Part shown: positions 36,410 to 45,319 of the stretch, one piece after another
Layout: each line of letters opens with the position of its first letter
Numbering within the stretch: position 1 is the stretch's first letter
Source: Pseudomonadota bacterium
Lineage (GTDB): Bacteria; Myxococcota; Myxococcia; Myxococcales; Myxococcaceae
Direction: 5' to 3'
Assembly: GCA_023423535.1 (NCBI GenBank)
Contig: JAFAFL010000032.1
Span: 124,001 to 188,000, forward strand
Length of the DNA: 64,000 bases
Notes under the pieces: model-generated
Databases searched by the model: none
The model's input: the letters and a program-made list of their open reading frames with translations, nothing else
Told to the model about the DNA's origin: nothing
Position numbers and translations under genes: made by a program

Positions 36410-38917
36410 CTACTCGTACACGACCACGTCCAGCGTCCGCGCCGGCCCGTCGATGTGGAGGGTGTGGCCGGCGAAGAGGAGCGGGCCGGTGCCGGAGAGG
36501 CGGACGCGGGCGGGCGTGACGGAGCGGTCCACGCAGCCGCGCTGCGCCGCGTTGCTGCAGACCGGAAGTATATTGCCGGTTTCCGCGAATTCGCCCGGGC
36601 CCAGGGAGCCGCCGGAGCCGCCGTGCTCCAGCCGGTAGCGGGTGCCGTCGCGCTCGGTGAACTCACCGGAGGCACCGGCGAAGACCCAGAGCACGCGCGC
36701 GCCCTTCACGTCGTCGAGGTCCACCACCGGCGGCTCCGCGGGCAGCAGTGTCTGCACGCCCTCCGGGAGCAGCGGGACGATGCCGCCGGCGCGGCCGTAG
36801 AAGGGCAGCTCCGTCACTTCCGCCTGAGCGTCGATCGAGCCGGGGCCTGCGTGCTTCCCGGCGGCGTGCAGCCCGTGCCACAGCCCCTCGGGGAGGAGGA
36901 CGCCGCGGGAGGTGGCGCCCTGTGTGAGGACCGGTGCGACGAGCAGCGACGGGCCGAGGAGATACTGGTCGTGCACGTCCCACAGGCGCGGGTCGGAGGG
37001 GAACTCGAGCATCAGCGCGCGCATCAGCGGGAGGCCGCGGGTCTCCGCCTCCACCGAGGCGCCGTCGAGGTAGGGGAAGAGCCGGAGGTGCAGCGAGGCC
37101 CAGCGCGCGAAGTGCGCCAGCGTCTCGTCGTCCTTGCCGAACCACCAGTTGTCCCTCGCGGAGAGGCCGTGGTGGGTGCGCATCACCGGCGAGAGCGCGC
37201 CGAGGGCGGTCCACCGGAAATATACTTCACGTGTGGAGGGCGGGTTGGTGGAGCTCTGGTAGCCGGCGATGTCGTGGCCCCAGGTGCTCACCCCGCCGAG
37301 GCCCATGTTCAGGCCCATGGTCACCACCGTCGGCATCCCGTCGTCGCGCTGGAAGTCGGTGCGCTGATCGCCCGCCCATACGACCGGCGTGTACGCGGTC
37401 GAACCGAGCCAGCCGGCACGCGCGAAGAAGAGGCGCTGGCGGCCGTCGCCGGCGCGCTCCTGCAGGACCTCGTGGTTGAGCTTCACCCACTCGCGCGGGT
37501 AGCGGTTGTGCGCGAGGAACGGGTCCTCGCCGGAGTGCAGCTTCGCCCACGTCGGCAGCCACTCGCCGTAGTCCGCCATCCAGCCGTCGAAGCCCTGGTC
37601 CAGCGCCCGGTGCAGGTAGGACTTCACCCACTCGCGCGTCTGCGGCCGGCTGAGGTCCGCGAGCCCGGTGGGCTTGAAGGTCACGCCGCTCCAGAGGTCC
37701 GGCTTGTCGTCCTGACCGAGCACGAAGTGACCGTCGCGCTGGGCCTCGGCGAAGACGCGCGTGTCCTCCACGAGGAAGGTGTTGAAGTACGCGTGCCACG
37801 CGAAGCCCTGGGCGTTCAGCTCCGCGGCCAGCGCCTCGGCGTCCGGATAGAGCGCGCGGTCGAGGTCCCACTCCTCCTTCAACCGATAGCCCTGTCCGCT
37901 CACGTCGTGGCCGCCTCGGAAGTCCTCGGTCCAGAGGACGGAGGAGGGGACGCCGCGTTCCCGCAGCAGTCGCGCGATGTCGCGCACGCTCTGTGAGCCG
38001 TGGATCGCGTCGTGCCACGGCGCGAAAGCCACCGGCGGCGGCTGCGGAGGCCGGCCGAGGACGCCCGCGGTGGCGCGCTCCAGCGCTCGCTTCGGCTCGG
38101 GGCCCCAGTAGAGGTGCAGCTCCAGCGCTTCCTGCCACGTCTCCATGCGGAAGACGGAGCTGTCCTTCGAGCAGACCTCGAAGACGCTGCGCGCATCCGA
38201 GGCCACCGCGCCCACGTAGCCGCGCTGCGAGAGCCAGGTGGGCAGGCCGAAGCTCGCGCCGTGACGCGCGCCCTGGAGCATCCACACCTCGGGAGGCTCG
38301 TCGCCGTCGCTCTTGCCGATGCCCGGTTCGCTCGTCCAGATGGGCACGGTGTGGCCGCGGTGATCGAGCGCGTCCGACTGCCCGCCGTAGCCGAGGAAGC
38401 GATCTCCCTCCGCACAGGCGAAGGCCAGCGCGGAGCGGTTGAAGCCGGCGCCGCCTCCCGCGCCATCGGTGCCCCGTGCGGCCGGTCGCAGCGTGACGAC
38501 GAGCACGCCCTCTGAAGGCGAGTGCACCTCCAACCGGCCCACCTCCGTCGCGTCCTCCGCGTCTCCCGCCCGCGCGACGAGCTGCACGCGGCCATCGGCG
38601 TCGTCTCGTCGCTCGAAGCGGGTGCCGCCGACCCAGCCGCCGGAGGGCTCGAAGAAGCGGAACGAGCCGTACTGCATCTCCACGTTCGCCTTCGCCTGGC
38701 GGAATGCGACCGGGGCGGCGCGGGAGGGATCGGCCGACTCGAGCAGCGGGCTGCCGTCGGGCGCGCGCAGGGTGAGCCGGCCGTTGCCCACGTCCACGGT
38801 GAAGCCGCCGGGACGGAGCGGCTCGGGATCCTTGCCGCAGGCGCCGAGCGTGAAGGAGGTGAGGGCGAGCGCGCACGCCGCGACGGCGCGAGAGGAGAAG
38901 GGGAGCGGAGACGACAT
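36410..38917 (-). CDS. glycoside hydrolase family 31 (alpha-glucosidase/YihQ-like) lipoprotein
   Basis: The 835-residue product starts at ATG 38917 with a signal peptide and lipobox LGAC (~residue 27), so it is an exported, lipid-anchored enzyme. GH31 motifs: nucleophile Asp in DGWMADYGEWLP (~447), acid/base Asp in VVWAGDQRTDFQRDDGMP (~516), then STWGHDIAGYQ, PVMRTHHG, and a C-terminal beta-domain. WMAD(Y/F)GE and WAGDQ most resemble the YihQ (sulfoquinovosidase) branch. The Gln of the LQDW/AQDW substrate motif is Glu here (WTEDF), so sulfoquinovose specificity is doubtful. The start lies 63 nt after aroA on the same strand. Confidence 0.9.
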   Translation of the reverse strand: MSSPLPFSSRAVAACALALTSFTLGACGKDPEPLRPGGFTVDVGNGRLTLRAPDGSPLLESADPSRAAPVAFRQAKANVEMQYGSFRFFEPSGGWVGGTRFERRDDADGRVQLVARAGDAEDATEVGRLEVHSPSEGVLVVTLRPAARGTDGAGGGAGFNRSALAFACAEGDRFLGYGGQSDALDHRGHTVPIWTSEPGIGKSDGDEPPEVWMLQGARHGASFGLPTWLSQRGYVGAVASDARSVFEVCSKDSSVFRMETWQEALELHLYWGPEPKRALERATAGVLGRPPQPPPVAFAPWHDAIHGSQSVRDIARLLRERGVPSSVLWTEDFRGGHDVSGQGYRLKEEWDLDRALYPDAEALAAELNAQGFAWHAYFNTFLVEDTRVFAEAQRDGHFVLGQDDKPDLWSGVTFKPTGLADLSRPQTREWVKSYLHRALDQGFDGWMADYGEWLPTWAKLHSGEDPFLAHNRYPREWVKLNHEVLQERAGDGRQRLFFARAGWLGSTAYTPVVWAGDQRTDFQRDDGMPTVVTMGLNMGLGGVSTWGHDIAGYQSSTNPPSTREVYFRWTALGALSPVMRTHHGLSARDNWWFGKDDETLAHFARWASLHLRLFPYLDGASVEAETRGLPLMRALMLEFPSDPRLWDVHDQYLLGPSLLVAPVLTQGATSRGVLLPEGLWHGLHAAGKHAGPGSIDAQAEVTELPFYGRAGGIVPLLPEGVQTLLPAEPPVVDLDDVKGARVLWVFAGASGEFTERDGTRYRLEHGGSGGSLGPGEFAETGNILPVCSNAAQRGCVDRSVTPARVRLSGTGPLLFAGHTLHIDGPARTLDVVVYE

Positions 38918-38980
38918 TCGCCGCAGTCTGCCCCGTGCGGCCGGGAGAGTGGAATCCGTGGCGCTGAAGCGCGGGAGAAC

Positions 38981-40276
38981 CTAGAGCGGCGTGAGCGCGA
39001 CACCCAGCGCGGCGAGTTCGTCGAAGAAGCCGGGGAAGCTCTTCGAGACGCACTCCGGCTCCTCCAGTTCCACGCGCACGCGGCCCAACACGCCGAGCAC
39101 CGCGGCGCACATCGCCATCCGGTGATCGCCACGGCTGTGGAAGGAGAAGGGACGGACACGCTCGGGCGGATGGACCGTGAGCACGTGCGTCTTCGAATCG
39201 AGCTCGGTGCGGCCACCGGCGGCCGCGACGAGGTCTCGAATGCCCTGGACGCGGTCGCTCTCTTTCGCGCGCAACAGGTGCACGTGCGTCAGCGTGGAGG
39301 GCGACGGGCAGAGGCAGGCGAAGGCGGCGAGCGTGGGCAGCAGGTCCGGGCACTCGGCGCCGCTCGCCACCACGCCCCGGAGCGGTTTGCCGCTGACGCG
39401 CAGCCGATCCGGCGCGGTCCCCTTACCCAATTCCAGGCCCGTCTCCTCGAGGAGGCGCACCACCGCACGATCCGGGTGCGCGGCGGAGAGATCGACACCC
39501 GCGGCCTCACCACCGGACGCCCACGCCAGCAGCACGAGGTAGCCCAGCGACGACCAGTCTCCCGGAACGTCCGGCCATCGCTGCGGCGCGGCGTGTTCCG
39601 TCACCCGAAGCTCCCGGCCCTCGCGCACGACGGTGAAGCCGCAGCGCTCGGCCCACTGCACCGTCAGCGCGAGGTAGCCCGCGGACCCGGCCTCTTCTTC
39701 ACCCACCAGCTCGACCGTCCAGGGGCGGCGCTCGCGAAGGTGCAGCGCGCACGCAGCGAGCAAGAGGCTGGACGCGAACTGGCTGCTCTCGCGCACGTCG
39801 ATGACGAAGCGCGCCGTCTCCGCGAGGCCCGTCGCTCCCCCCACGTGCACCGGCCACGGCGAACCCTCCTTCAGCTCCAGTCCCGCCGGCCCGAGCGTCC
39901 GCTTCAGCGCTTCGAACAGCGGCCGGTGCGGACGCTCGCCGAGCCTCTTCGATCCCAGCAACTCCGTCCGCACGTCACTCGCGATCGCCGCCTGCGAGAG
40001 GAGGAGCCGGAAGGGCGCGCCGCCGTCACCGCAGTCGATGCTGGCCGCTGTCGCACCGGAGATCGCCGCGAGGCCGCCGTACACCACGCGCACGTCGTCC
40101 GGGAGCGCGTCGATGGGGCCGTGCAGCACGGGCCACTCGGAGGGCGCCGGGACCTCTACCCCTTCTGCACGGAGCAGATGCGCCAGGACCAGCGCCCGCT
40201 GCGCGTCCGACTTCGAGGGCGGCGGGTGAAGCGCAGCGGGATGCAGCGAGCCCGGATCGATCAGCAGCTTCGTCAT
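38981..40276 (-). CDS. aroA: 3-phosphoshikimate 1-carboxyvinyltransferase (EPSP synthase)
   Basis: AroA makes EPSP from shikimate 3-phosphate and PEP in the cytoplasm, sixth step of the shikimate pathway; 431 residues. PPSKSDAQR, ESSQFASSLLLAA, CPDLLPTLAAF, RAKESDR, GDHRMAMC and SKSFPGFF cover the shikimate-phosphate and PEP sites, including the Lys, Arg and Glu/Asp catalytic residues. The loop GNAGTAMRP of the E. coli enzyme is GDGGAPFRL here: Gly96 and Arg100 (E. coli numbering) are kept but Thr97 and Pro101 are changed. Last aro gene of the cluster; starts 10 nt after aroB. ATG 40276. Confidence 0.95.
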   Translation of the reverse strand: MTKLLIDPGSLHPAALHPPPSKSDAQRALVLAHLLRAEGVEVPAPSEWPVLHGPIDALPDDVRVVYGGLAAISGATAASIDCGDGGAPFRLLLSQAAIASDVRTELLGSKRLGERPHRPLFEALKRTLGPAGLELKEGSPWPVHVGGATGLAETARFVIDVRESSQFASSLLLAACALHLRERRPWTVELVGEEEAGSAGYLALTVQWAERCGFTVVREGRELRVTEHAAPQRWPDVPGDWSSLGYLVLLAWASGGEAAGVDLSAAHPDRAVVRLLEETGLELGKGTAPDRLRVSGKPLRGVVASGAECPDLLPTLAAFACLCPSPSTLTHVHLLRAKESDRVQGIRDLVAAAGGRTELDSKTHVLTVHPPERVRPFSFHSRGDHRMAMCAAVLGVLGRVRVELEEPECVSKSFPGFFDELAALGVALTPL

Positions 40277-40286
40277 CTCCGAAGGC

Positions 40287-41408
40287 TCACGGACGATGGC
40301 CGCCGCGCCACTGGCGCAGCAGAGGCTCCAGTTCCTTCAGCGCCACGGACTCGGTGCGCGTGCGGCCCACGGCCTCGAGGAGGATCATCCGGATGGCGCC
40401 GGCGGTCTCCACCTTCTTGTCCGCGGCGACCAGCGCGATCGCCTCCTTCACGGTGCCGCGCGAGAGCGTCTTCGCCAGCCGCACCCGGGCCGGCGTCCCG
40501 CTCGCGCTGGTGATGACGGAGAAGCGCTCCTCCAGCGCGTCGGCGAGCGCGGGCGGCGTGATCCCTCGCACCCGGCCCACGTCGAGCGCGCAGATCATTC
40601 CCAGCGCCACCGCTTCACCGTGACGGACGAGGTAGCCGGAGAGCGACTCGAGCACGTGCCCCACCGTGTGCCCGAAGTTCAGCACCTGCCGCAGGCCGAC
40701 GCGCTCGTACGGGTCCTCCTCGCAGACGCGCGTCTTCAGTCCGCGCGCCACCTTCACCAGCTCCGCGGTCTCGGGAAGCTCTGCGCTGCCCGCCCACCGC
40801 TCCCACACCCCCGCGTCGAGCGTGACCGCCATCTTCCACGCCTCGGCGAGGCCCTCGCGGCGCTGCGCGGCGCTGAGCGTGTTCCACAGCTCCGGACACA
40901 GCCACGACTCGTGCGGATAGTGGAAGACGCCCGCCGCGTTCTTCACCGTCGCCCGGCCGCTCCCCACGTTCACCGCGCCCTTGCCGCCGAGGCTCGAGTC
41001 CACCGCCGAGAGCAACGTGGTCGGCGCCTGCACCAGCCGCACGCCGCGCTTGAGCACGTGCGCCGCGACGGTGCCGAGGTCTCCCACGGTGCCTCCGCCG
41101 ATCACGAGGATCGTTCCCGTTCTCGGCAACGCCGCACCCGCGACGAGCACGCGCGTGAGCACCGAGGTGGACTTCAACCGCTCCCCCGCCGTCAACGAGA
41201 GCAGCGCGAGCGGCTTCTGCCTCTTCACCGCGCGCAGGACCTCCGGGTGCAGCTCCAGCACGCGCCGATCCGCGAGCACCAGCGAGCCCACCGGGAGCGA
41301 AGCGCAGAGCGCGGAGAAGCCGTCCCAGCGATCTCCCGGCGGACGCCAGGCGCCGGGCGCGGACGAGTCGGTCTCCACTTCGGACGATGCCATCGAATGA
41401 ACACTCAT
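40287..41408 (-). CDS. aroB: 3-dehydroquinate synthase
   Basis: AroB converts DAHP to dehydroquinate using NAD and a metal; 373 residues. GGGTVGDLGTVAAHVLKRG, VQAPTTLLSAVDSSLGGKGAVN, and the metal-ligand regions around EAWKMA and NFGHTVGH are typical. The start at ATG 41408 overlaps the aroC stop by 4 nt (ATGA), so translation is coupled to chorismate synthase. An in-frame ATG at 41393 is a shorter alternative. Confidence 0.95.
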   Translation of the reverse strand: MSVHSMASSEVETDSSAPGAWRPPGDRWDGFSALCASLPVGSLVLADRRVLELHPEVLRAVKRQKPLALLSLTAGERLKSTSVLTRVLVAGAALPRTGTILVIGGGTVGDLGTVAAHVLKRGVRLVQAPTTLLSAVDSSLGGKGAVNVGSGRATVKNAAGVFHYPHESWLCPELWNTLSAAQRREGLAEAWKMAVTLDAGVWERWAGSAELPETAELVKVARGLKTRVCEEDPYERVGLRQVLNFGHTVGHVLESLSGYLVRHGEAVALGMICALDVGRVRGITPPALADALEERFSVITSASGTPARVRLAKTLSRGTVKEAIALVAADKKVETAGAIRMILLEAVGRTRTESVALKELEPLLRQWRGGHRP

Positions 41409-42448
41409 GACTGGTGCGGCCTCGCGAGCAGGGAGAGCCAGAGATCGGCGAGGACCATCGAGACCATCGCCTCCACCACCGGCACCGCGCGAGGGAGGAT
41501 GCACGGGTCGTGGCGGCCCTTCCTGGCGTGATCGCCGAGCGTGGCGGGCGGCTTGAACCAGGTGCGCAGGTGGATTGGCTCACCGTTGGAGAGCCCGCCC
41601 TGGATGCCACCGTAGGCGTCCACGTCGAGCTCTCCGCGGGCCTGTCGCACCGCATGGAACTCGCGGCCGGTCTTCGTCAGCGCGCGCTCCACGTCGGGCT
41701 CGCCCCACGTCACGCCGGTCACCGCGCCGATGCTCCCCAGCGCGTGCGCCGCCAGCGCCTTGAGCTTGCCGAACACCGGCTCGCCGAGCCCCACCGGCAT
41801 GCCCTCCACCCGCACGTCGATCGCGCCGCCGATGCTGTCTCCCGCGTCGCGCAGCGTGCGGATGAGCTCGGCCATCTTCGCGGCGGTCTCCGCGTCCGGG
41901 CAGCGCACCGGGTTCAGATCCACCTGCTCGCGCGTGAGCCCCGCGGGCGGCACCGGCGCGTCGATCGCTCCGACCTTCGCCACCCACGCGACGCAGCGGA
42001 GAGAAGGGAGCTCGCGACGAAGCAGCGCCTCGGCCACCGCACCTCCGATGACGCGGCTGAGGGTCTCTCGTCCGCTGGTGCGCCCGCCGCCGCGCGGATC
42101 GCGGTGCTTGAAGCGCTCGCGCCACACGCGGTCCGCATGCCCCGGGCGATCCTCGGTGGCGAGCTTCGCGTAGTCGCCCGAGCGCTGATCCTGATTTCGC
42201 ACCAACGCGGCGATCGGCGTGCCCAGCGTCTTGCCCTCGTACACGCCGGAGAGGAGCTCCACGCGGTCCGCTTCGTTGCGCGGGGTGACGAGATCCGACT
42301 GGCCCGGTCTGCGCCTGTCGAGCGCCCGCTGCACGTCCTCGGTGCTCATTACGACGCCCGCCGGACAGCCGTCGATCACCGCGCCCATCGCCGGCCCGTG
42401 GCTCTCGCCGAAGGTGGTCAGCCGGAACAACGTGCCGAAGGTGTTCAT
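41405..42448 (-). CDS. aroC: chorismate synthase
   Basis: AroC removes phosphate from EPSP to make chorismate, with reduced FMN; 347 residues, typical length. Seen motifs: TFGESHGPAMGAVIDGCPAG, RRRPGQSDLVTPR, GRTSGRETLSRVIGGAVA, and the C-terminal GGIQGGLSNGEPI. ATG 42448 is preferred over an in-frame GTG at 42466 because it matches the family N-terminus. The stop overlaps aroB by 4 nt. Confidence 0.96.
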   Translation of the reverse strand: MNTFGTLFRLTTFGESHGPAMGAVIDGCPAGVVMSTEDVQRALDRRRPGQSDLVTPRNEADRVELLSGVYEGKTLGTPIAALVRNQDQRSGDYAKLATEDRPGHADRVWRERFKHRDPRGGGRTSGRETLSRVIGGAVAEALLRRELPSLRCVAWVAKVGAIDAPVPPAGLTREQVDLNPVRCPDAETAAKMAELIRTLRDAGDSIGGAIDVRVEGMPVGLGEPVFGKLKALAAHALGSIGAVTGVTWGEPDVERALTKTGREFHAVRQARGELDVDAYGGIQGGLSNGEPIHLRTWFKPPATLGDHARKGRHDPCILPRAVPVVEAMVSMVLADLWLSLLARPHQS

Positions 42449-42497
42449 GTCTGCACTTCTTGCCACAGCGGCAGCCGGAGAGCGCGGCGCATCCGCT

Positions 42498-43754
42498 TCA
42501 CGAGGCCTCGACCGCGGCCCAGAGCGCCCGCTGCACCCGCGCCTGCCGGATGAACCAGCGCGCGCCGAGCATCATCGGTTCACCGCCTCGCGCGCGGATC
42601 TGCCCGGCGACGGTGCGGCCCGCGGCGCCGTAGGAGATGACCGCCACCCTCGCTCCTTCCAACGACAGGGCCGGCGCCTCCAGCTCCGGCGGCCAGGTCC
42701 AGACGACAGCGCCCTGGAGGTGAAGGCCCTCGGCTTCGGCCCGGCGCACGATACGAAGGGCCACGTCGAGCTCTCGCGCGGCCCGCTCCAGCGCCGGCGC
42801 CACGCCGCCTCCACCGAGCACCGTCACCTCGCGCTCACGCAGGGCCTCGAGCACCGCACGCGCGCCAGCCACGTCCGTGTTCGTGCCCCGCCACTGGCCC
42901 GCGCGCAGGTAGAGCGTGTTCACCGCCTCGTCCTCGCCGCCGAGCCACTCCGCGATGCGGCGCTTGAACGGACGCGTCACCGCGAAGCCGCGATACCAGG
43001 GCGTGAGCGACTGGACCAACGGCGCAGGATCTGCGTCCTCGGGAAGATCGATCCGGTCGAACGGCGGCGGGTGAATGCGCGGCGAACGCGAGCCGGCGAT
43101 GTGCGTGCCGAGGATCCCCAGGCGCGGCGACGGCGCGGCTGCACGATCGGCGCGCACCGCATCGGCGAGCAGGCGCTGTCCGGGTGCGGCGGCAAAACCC
43201 GACTCCAGCGCCAGGTAGTCCAGTGCGTTGTGCGCAGCGAGCACCGCGCGGAAGGGGAGGGCGAACGGGCCCATCCCGAGCACCGTCACCCGCTCGCGTC
43301 CAAACAGCTCTCCCAGCGCGCGCTGCGTCTCCAACAACCGCGAAGCGGTGCCGGGCTCACCGAGCGGCTCCACGTGCTTCACCAGCGCATGGGCAGGCAC
43401 CTCCTGCGAGCGCCAGAAGGAGACGGCTGCCGCCGTGGTCAGCGGTGCCCCTGCATGGTGCGAGAGGAGCGGACGAAGCCCTCCGCGATCACGCTCACGC
43501 GTCGGCGGCGCGCGGGTCCCCACCTCCACGTCGGCGAAGCGCGCCACGTCCAGCCACGCGCGCGGCAGCGGCGTTCCGCGTTCGCTCACCAGCAGCGGCA
43601 ACACGTCGGAGAGCGGGCGGAGGTTCATCGCGGTGTCGGCGAGATCCGTTCGGACCTCCAGCACGTCGGCGCCGGCCGTCCGGGCGCGCCGGGCAAACTC
43701 GAGAGCGCGCTCATCATCCAGCCGAGGGGGAACGGTCACGACCTTCAACGCCAT
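42498..43754 (-). CDS. bifunctional type I 3-dehydroquinate dehydratase / shikimate dehydrogenase (AroD-AroE fusion)
   Basis: The 418-residue chain carries steps 3 and 4 of the shikimate pathway in the fused order dehydratase-dehydrogenase, as in plants and some bacteria. The N-terminal part (~1-210) has the dehydratase strand VLEVRTDL, the SHH catalytic-His segment (LLSHHAGAP) and the Schiff-base Lys region (ALVKHVEPL). The C-terminal part has the SDH motifs GILGTHIAGSRSP, VTRPFK (Lys), NTDVAGA (Asp of NTD) and a GGGGVAPALERA nucleotide-binding loop. Compared with standard SDH the first motif is altered (normally GxPIxHSxSP). It starts 19 nt after aroK. A 35-residue upstream extension of the frame is not used. 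Confidence 0.88.
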   Translation of the reverse strand: MALKVVTVPPRLDDERALEFARRARTAGADVLEVRTDLADTAMNLRPLSDVLPLLVSERGTPLPRAWLDVARFADVEVGTRAPPTRERDRGGLRPLLSHHAGAPLTTAAAVSFWRSQEVPAHALVKHVEPLGEPGTASRLLETQRALGELFGRERVTVLGMGPFALPFRAVLAAHNALDYLALESGFAAAPGQRLLADAVRADRAAAPSPRLGILGTHIAGSRSPRIHPPPFDRIDLPEDADPAPLVQSLTPWYRGFAVTRPFKRRIAEWLGGEDEAVNTLYLRAGQWRGTNTDVAGARAVLEALREREVTVLGGGGVAPALERAARELDVALRIVRRAEAEGLHLQGAVVWTWPPELEAPALSLEGARVAVISYGAAGRTVAGQIRARGGEPMMLGARWFIRQARVQRALWAAVEAS

Positions 43755-43773
43755 GGGGACGATCGTAGCGCGG

Positions 43774-44328
43774 CTAGCTCGAAGTGCTGAGCGCAGCCTC
43801 CAGCGCCGCCAGCGCCTCGCCCAGCCGCAGCGCCCCGACGCGCGCGTGCAGGGCCTCACGCTCCATATAGAGGATGCGCAGCTCCTCCTCGAGCGGCAGC
43901 TCCGGGCGCAGCCGCGGACGCGAGGTGTCCCGGCGCAGGCGCTCGCAGTAGGTCTCGAACGAGATGGGGACGATCAGCAGCTCGCAGTCCGCGAGCAGGT
44001 CCGCGTGCAGCGAGAGGAAGCCGCCGCCCACCGCCACCAGCGTGTGCACCGGAAGCGAGGCGAAGGTCTCGCGCTCGGCGGCGCGGAAGCCGCGGACGTC
44101 CTGCTGCACCCACTCGCGCAGCGGACGATGGAACCGGCGGGAGAGCTCTTCATCCAGATCCACCGCCGGTCTCGGCACGCAGCGCGCGAGCTGCCGCAGC
44201 AGGCTGCTCTTCCCCGCCGCGCGATGTCCGGCGATCACCCAGCGGCGCTCGTGCGAGAACGGCGCGATCTTCGAGGCCCGCGCGCCCTGCACGTCACGCC
44301 GCACGCTGTCGCGCAGCCGCGGATCCAC
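43774..44328 (-). CDS. aroK: shikimate kinase (AroK-like)
   Basis: The 184-residue product has an NMP-kinase fold: P-loop AGHRAAGKSSLL, DLDEEL (shikimate-binding Asp), GFRAAERE (FRxxE), the VAVGGG glycine motif and RPRLRPE lid Arg. This fits shikimate kinase, step 5. The GTG start at 44328 is the furthest upstream codon possible and lies 34 nt after the ATPase stop; a downstream GTG is possible because the first ~25 residues are not conserved. The P-loop is slightly atypical (GHRAAGKS), so a related small-molecule kinase cannot be excluded, but the operon supports AroK. Confidence 0.87.
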   Translation of the reverse strand: MDPRLRDSVRRDVQGARASKIAPFSHERRWVIAGHRAAGKSSLLRQLARCVPRPAVDLDEELSRRFHRPLREWVQQDVRGFRAAERETFASLPVHTLVAVGGGFLSLHADLLADCELLIVPISFETYCERLRRDTSRPRLRPELPLEEELRILYMEREALHARVGALRLGEALAALEAALSTSS

Positions 44329-44362
44329 GCCCTGCAGGGCCTGCAGCGGGTCGAAGTGCAGC

Positions 44363-45319
44363 TCAGCCCTCCACCAGCAGCACCGACTTCGGCGACGACC
44401 GCCGGCGCCGCACGTCCTGGGCGCTGATGACGCTCAGCACCGAGGTCACCTTCTTCCGCGTCACCCGCGTGAGCAGCAGGTCGGAGTGCTCGAGCATCCG
44501 CCGGAACCCGAGCCCCGCGCCGCCCGCTCCGGCATTCACCTTTGCCCGCGATTCGAAGCGGCCCACCGCGCCCACCACCGGCTCCAGCGAGAGCGTCCCC
44601 CAGCGGTCGGTGGCGAGCAGGTACACCCGCGCATTCTCCACGCCCACGTGCAGCTCGCAGGCGTCCGCGGGATCGATCACCGCGTCCTGCCGCCGCGTGG
44701 CGTACTTCGGCCGGCCCTTCGCATCCACCGGCGCGCTGAGCAGCGCGTTCGTCACCAGCTCGTGCGCCACGTCCGCCACCTGCGCCTGCACCGAGTTCGG
44801 CAGGCCCGCGCGCTCGACGATCGCGTTCGCCCAGTCCGCGCTCTCGAGCATCTGCCGGTAGGAGCTCACGGTGCGCTTGCTCCACAACGCGGTGCGAGGC
44901 TTCGCGAACGTCTGACCGAGGCACGACAGCGTCATGCCCAGCTCCCACTCCGACGCGCGTCCTCCTTCACGCAGCGCGCAGAGCAGCGGGCGGTCCGGAC
45001 GCTTGAGCAGCGCCGCGGCGTTCGCGGTGAGCTTGCCGTCGGTGAACACGACCAGCCGCTTCTGCGGGCCCGGCGGCACCGAACGCTCGTCGCAGAAGAC
45101 CGAGCCCGCGGGCAGGTCGAAGGAGCTCGCCTCCGCCGCGAGGAGCACCTGCCTGCGCAGCGCATCCGGGACGAGAAACTGCGGCGGCGGCAGCGGCGTA
45201 TTGCCGCTCGGCGAGACGACTTCGACGTCCGGCAGGGTCTCGCTTCGCACCGCGGTGACCTGGGTGCGGTCTTCCGTCTCCGCGGGCTGCTTCTGTCTGA
45301 CCGTTCGGTTTCTGGGCAT
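44363..45319 (-). CDS. GHKL ATP-binding protein at the head of the aro cluster
   Basis: This is a paralogue of the ATPase at 23122. It shares the N-box/signature (VAHELVTNALLSAPVDAKG), a DRWG G1-like site, the GGAGLGFRR G2 box and a short C-terminal tail ending D.RRR....KS(V/L). The N-terminal third is variable. It is 318 residues from ATG 45319; ATGs at 45340/45343 and 45364 (the last with a G-tract before it) are in frame, so the start is uncertain. The stop is 34 nt before aroK, suggesting a shared transcript with shikimate genes, for which no functional reason is apparent. No sigma factor or STAS gene is next to it. Confidence 0.8.
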   Translation of the reverse strand: MPRNRTVRQKQPAETEDRTQVTAVRSETLPDVEVVSPSGNTPLPPPQFLVPDALRRQVLLAAEASSFDLPAGSVFCDERSVPPGPQKRLVVFTDGKLTANAAALLKRPDRPLLCALREGGRASEWELGMTLSCLGQTFAKPRTALWSKRTVSSYRQMLESADWANAIVERAGLPNSVQAQVADVAHELVTNALLSAPVDAKGRPKYATRRQDAVIDPADACELHVGVENARVYLLATDRWGTLSLEPVVGAVGRFESRAKVNAGAGGAGLGFRRMLEHSDLLLTRVTRKKVTSVLSVISAQDVRRRRSSPKSVLLVEG

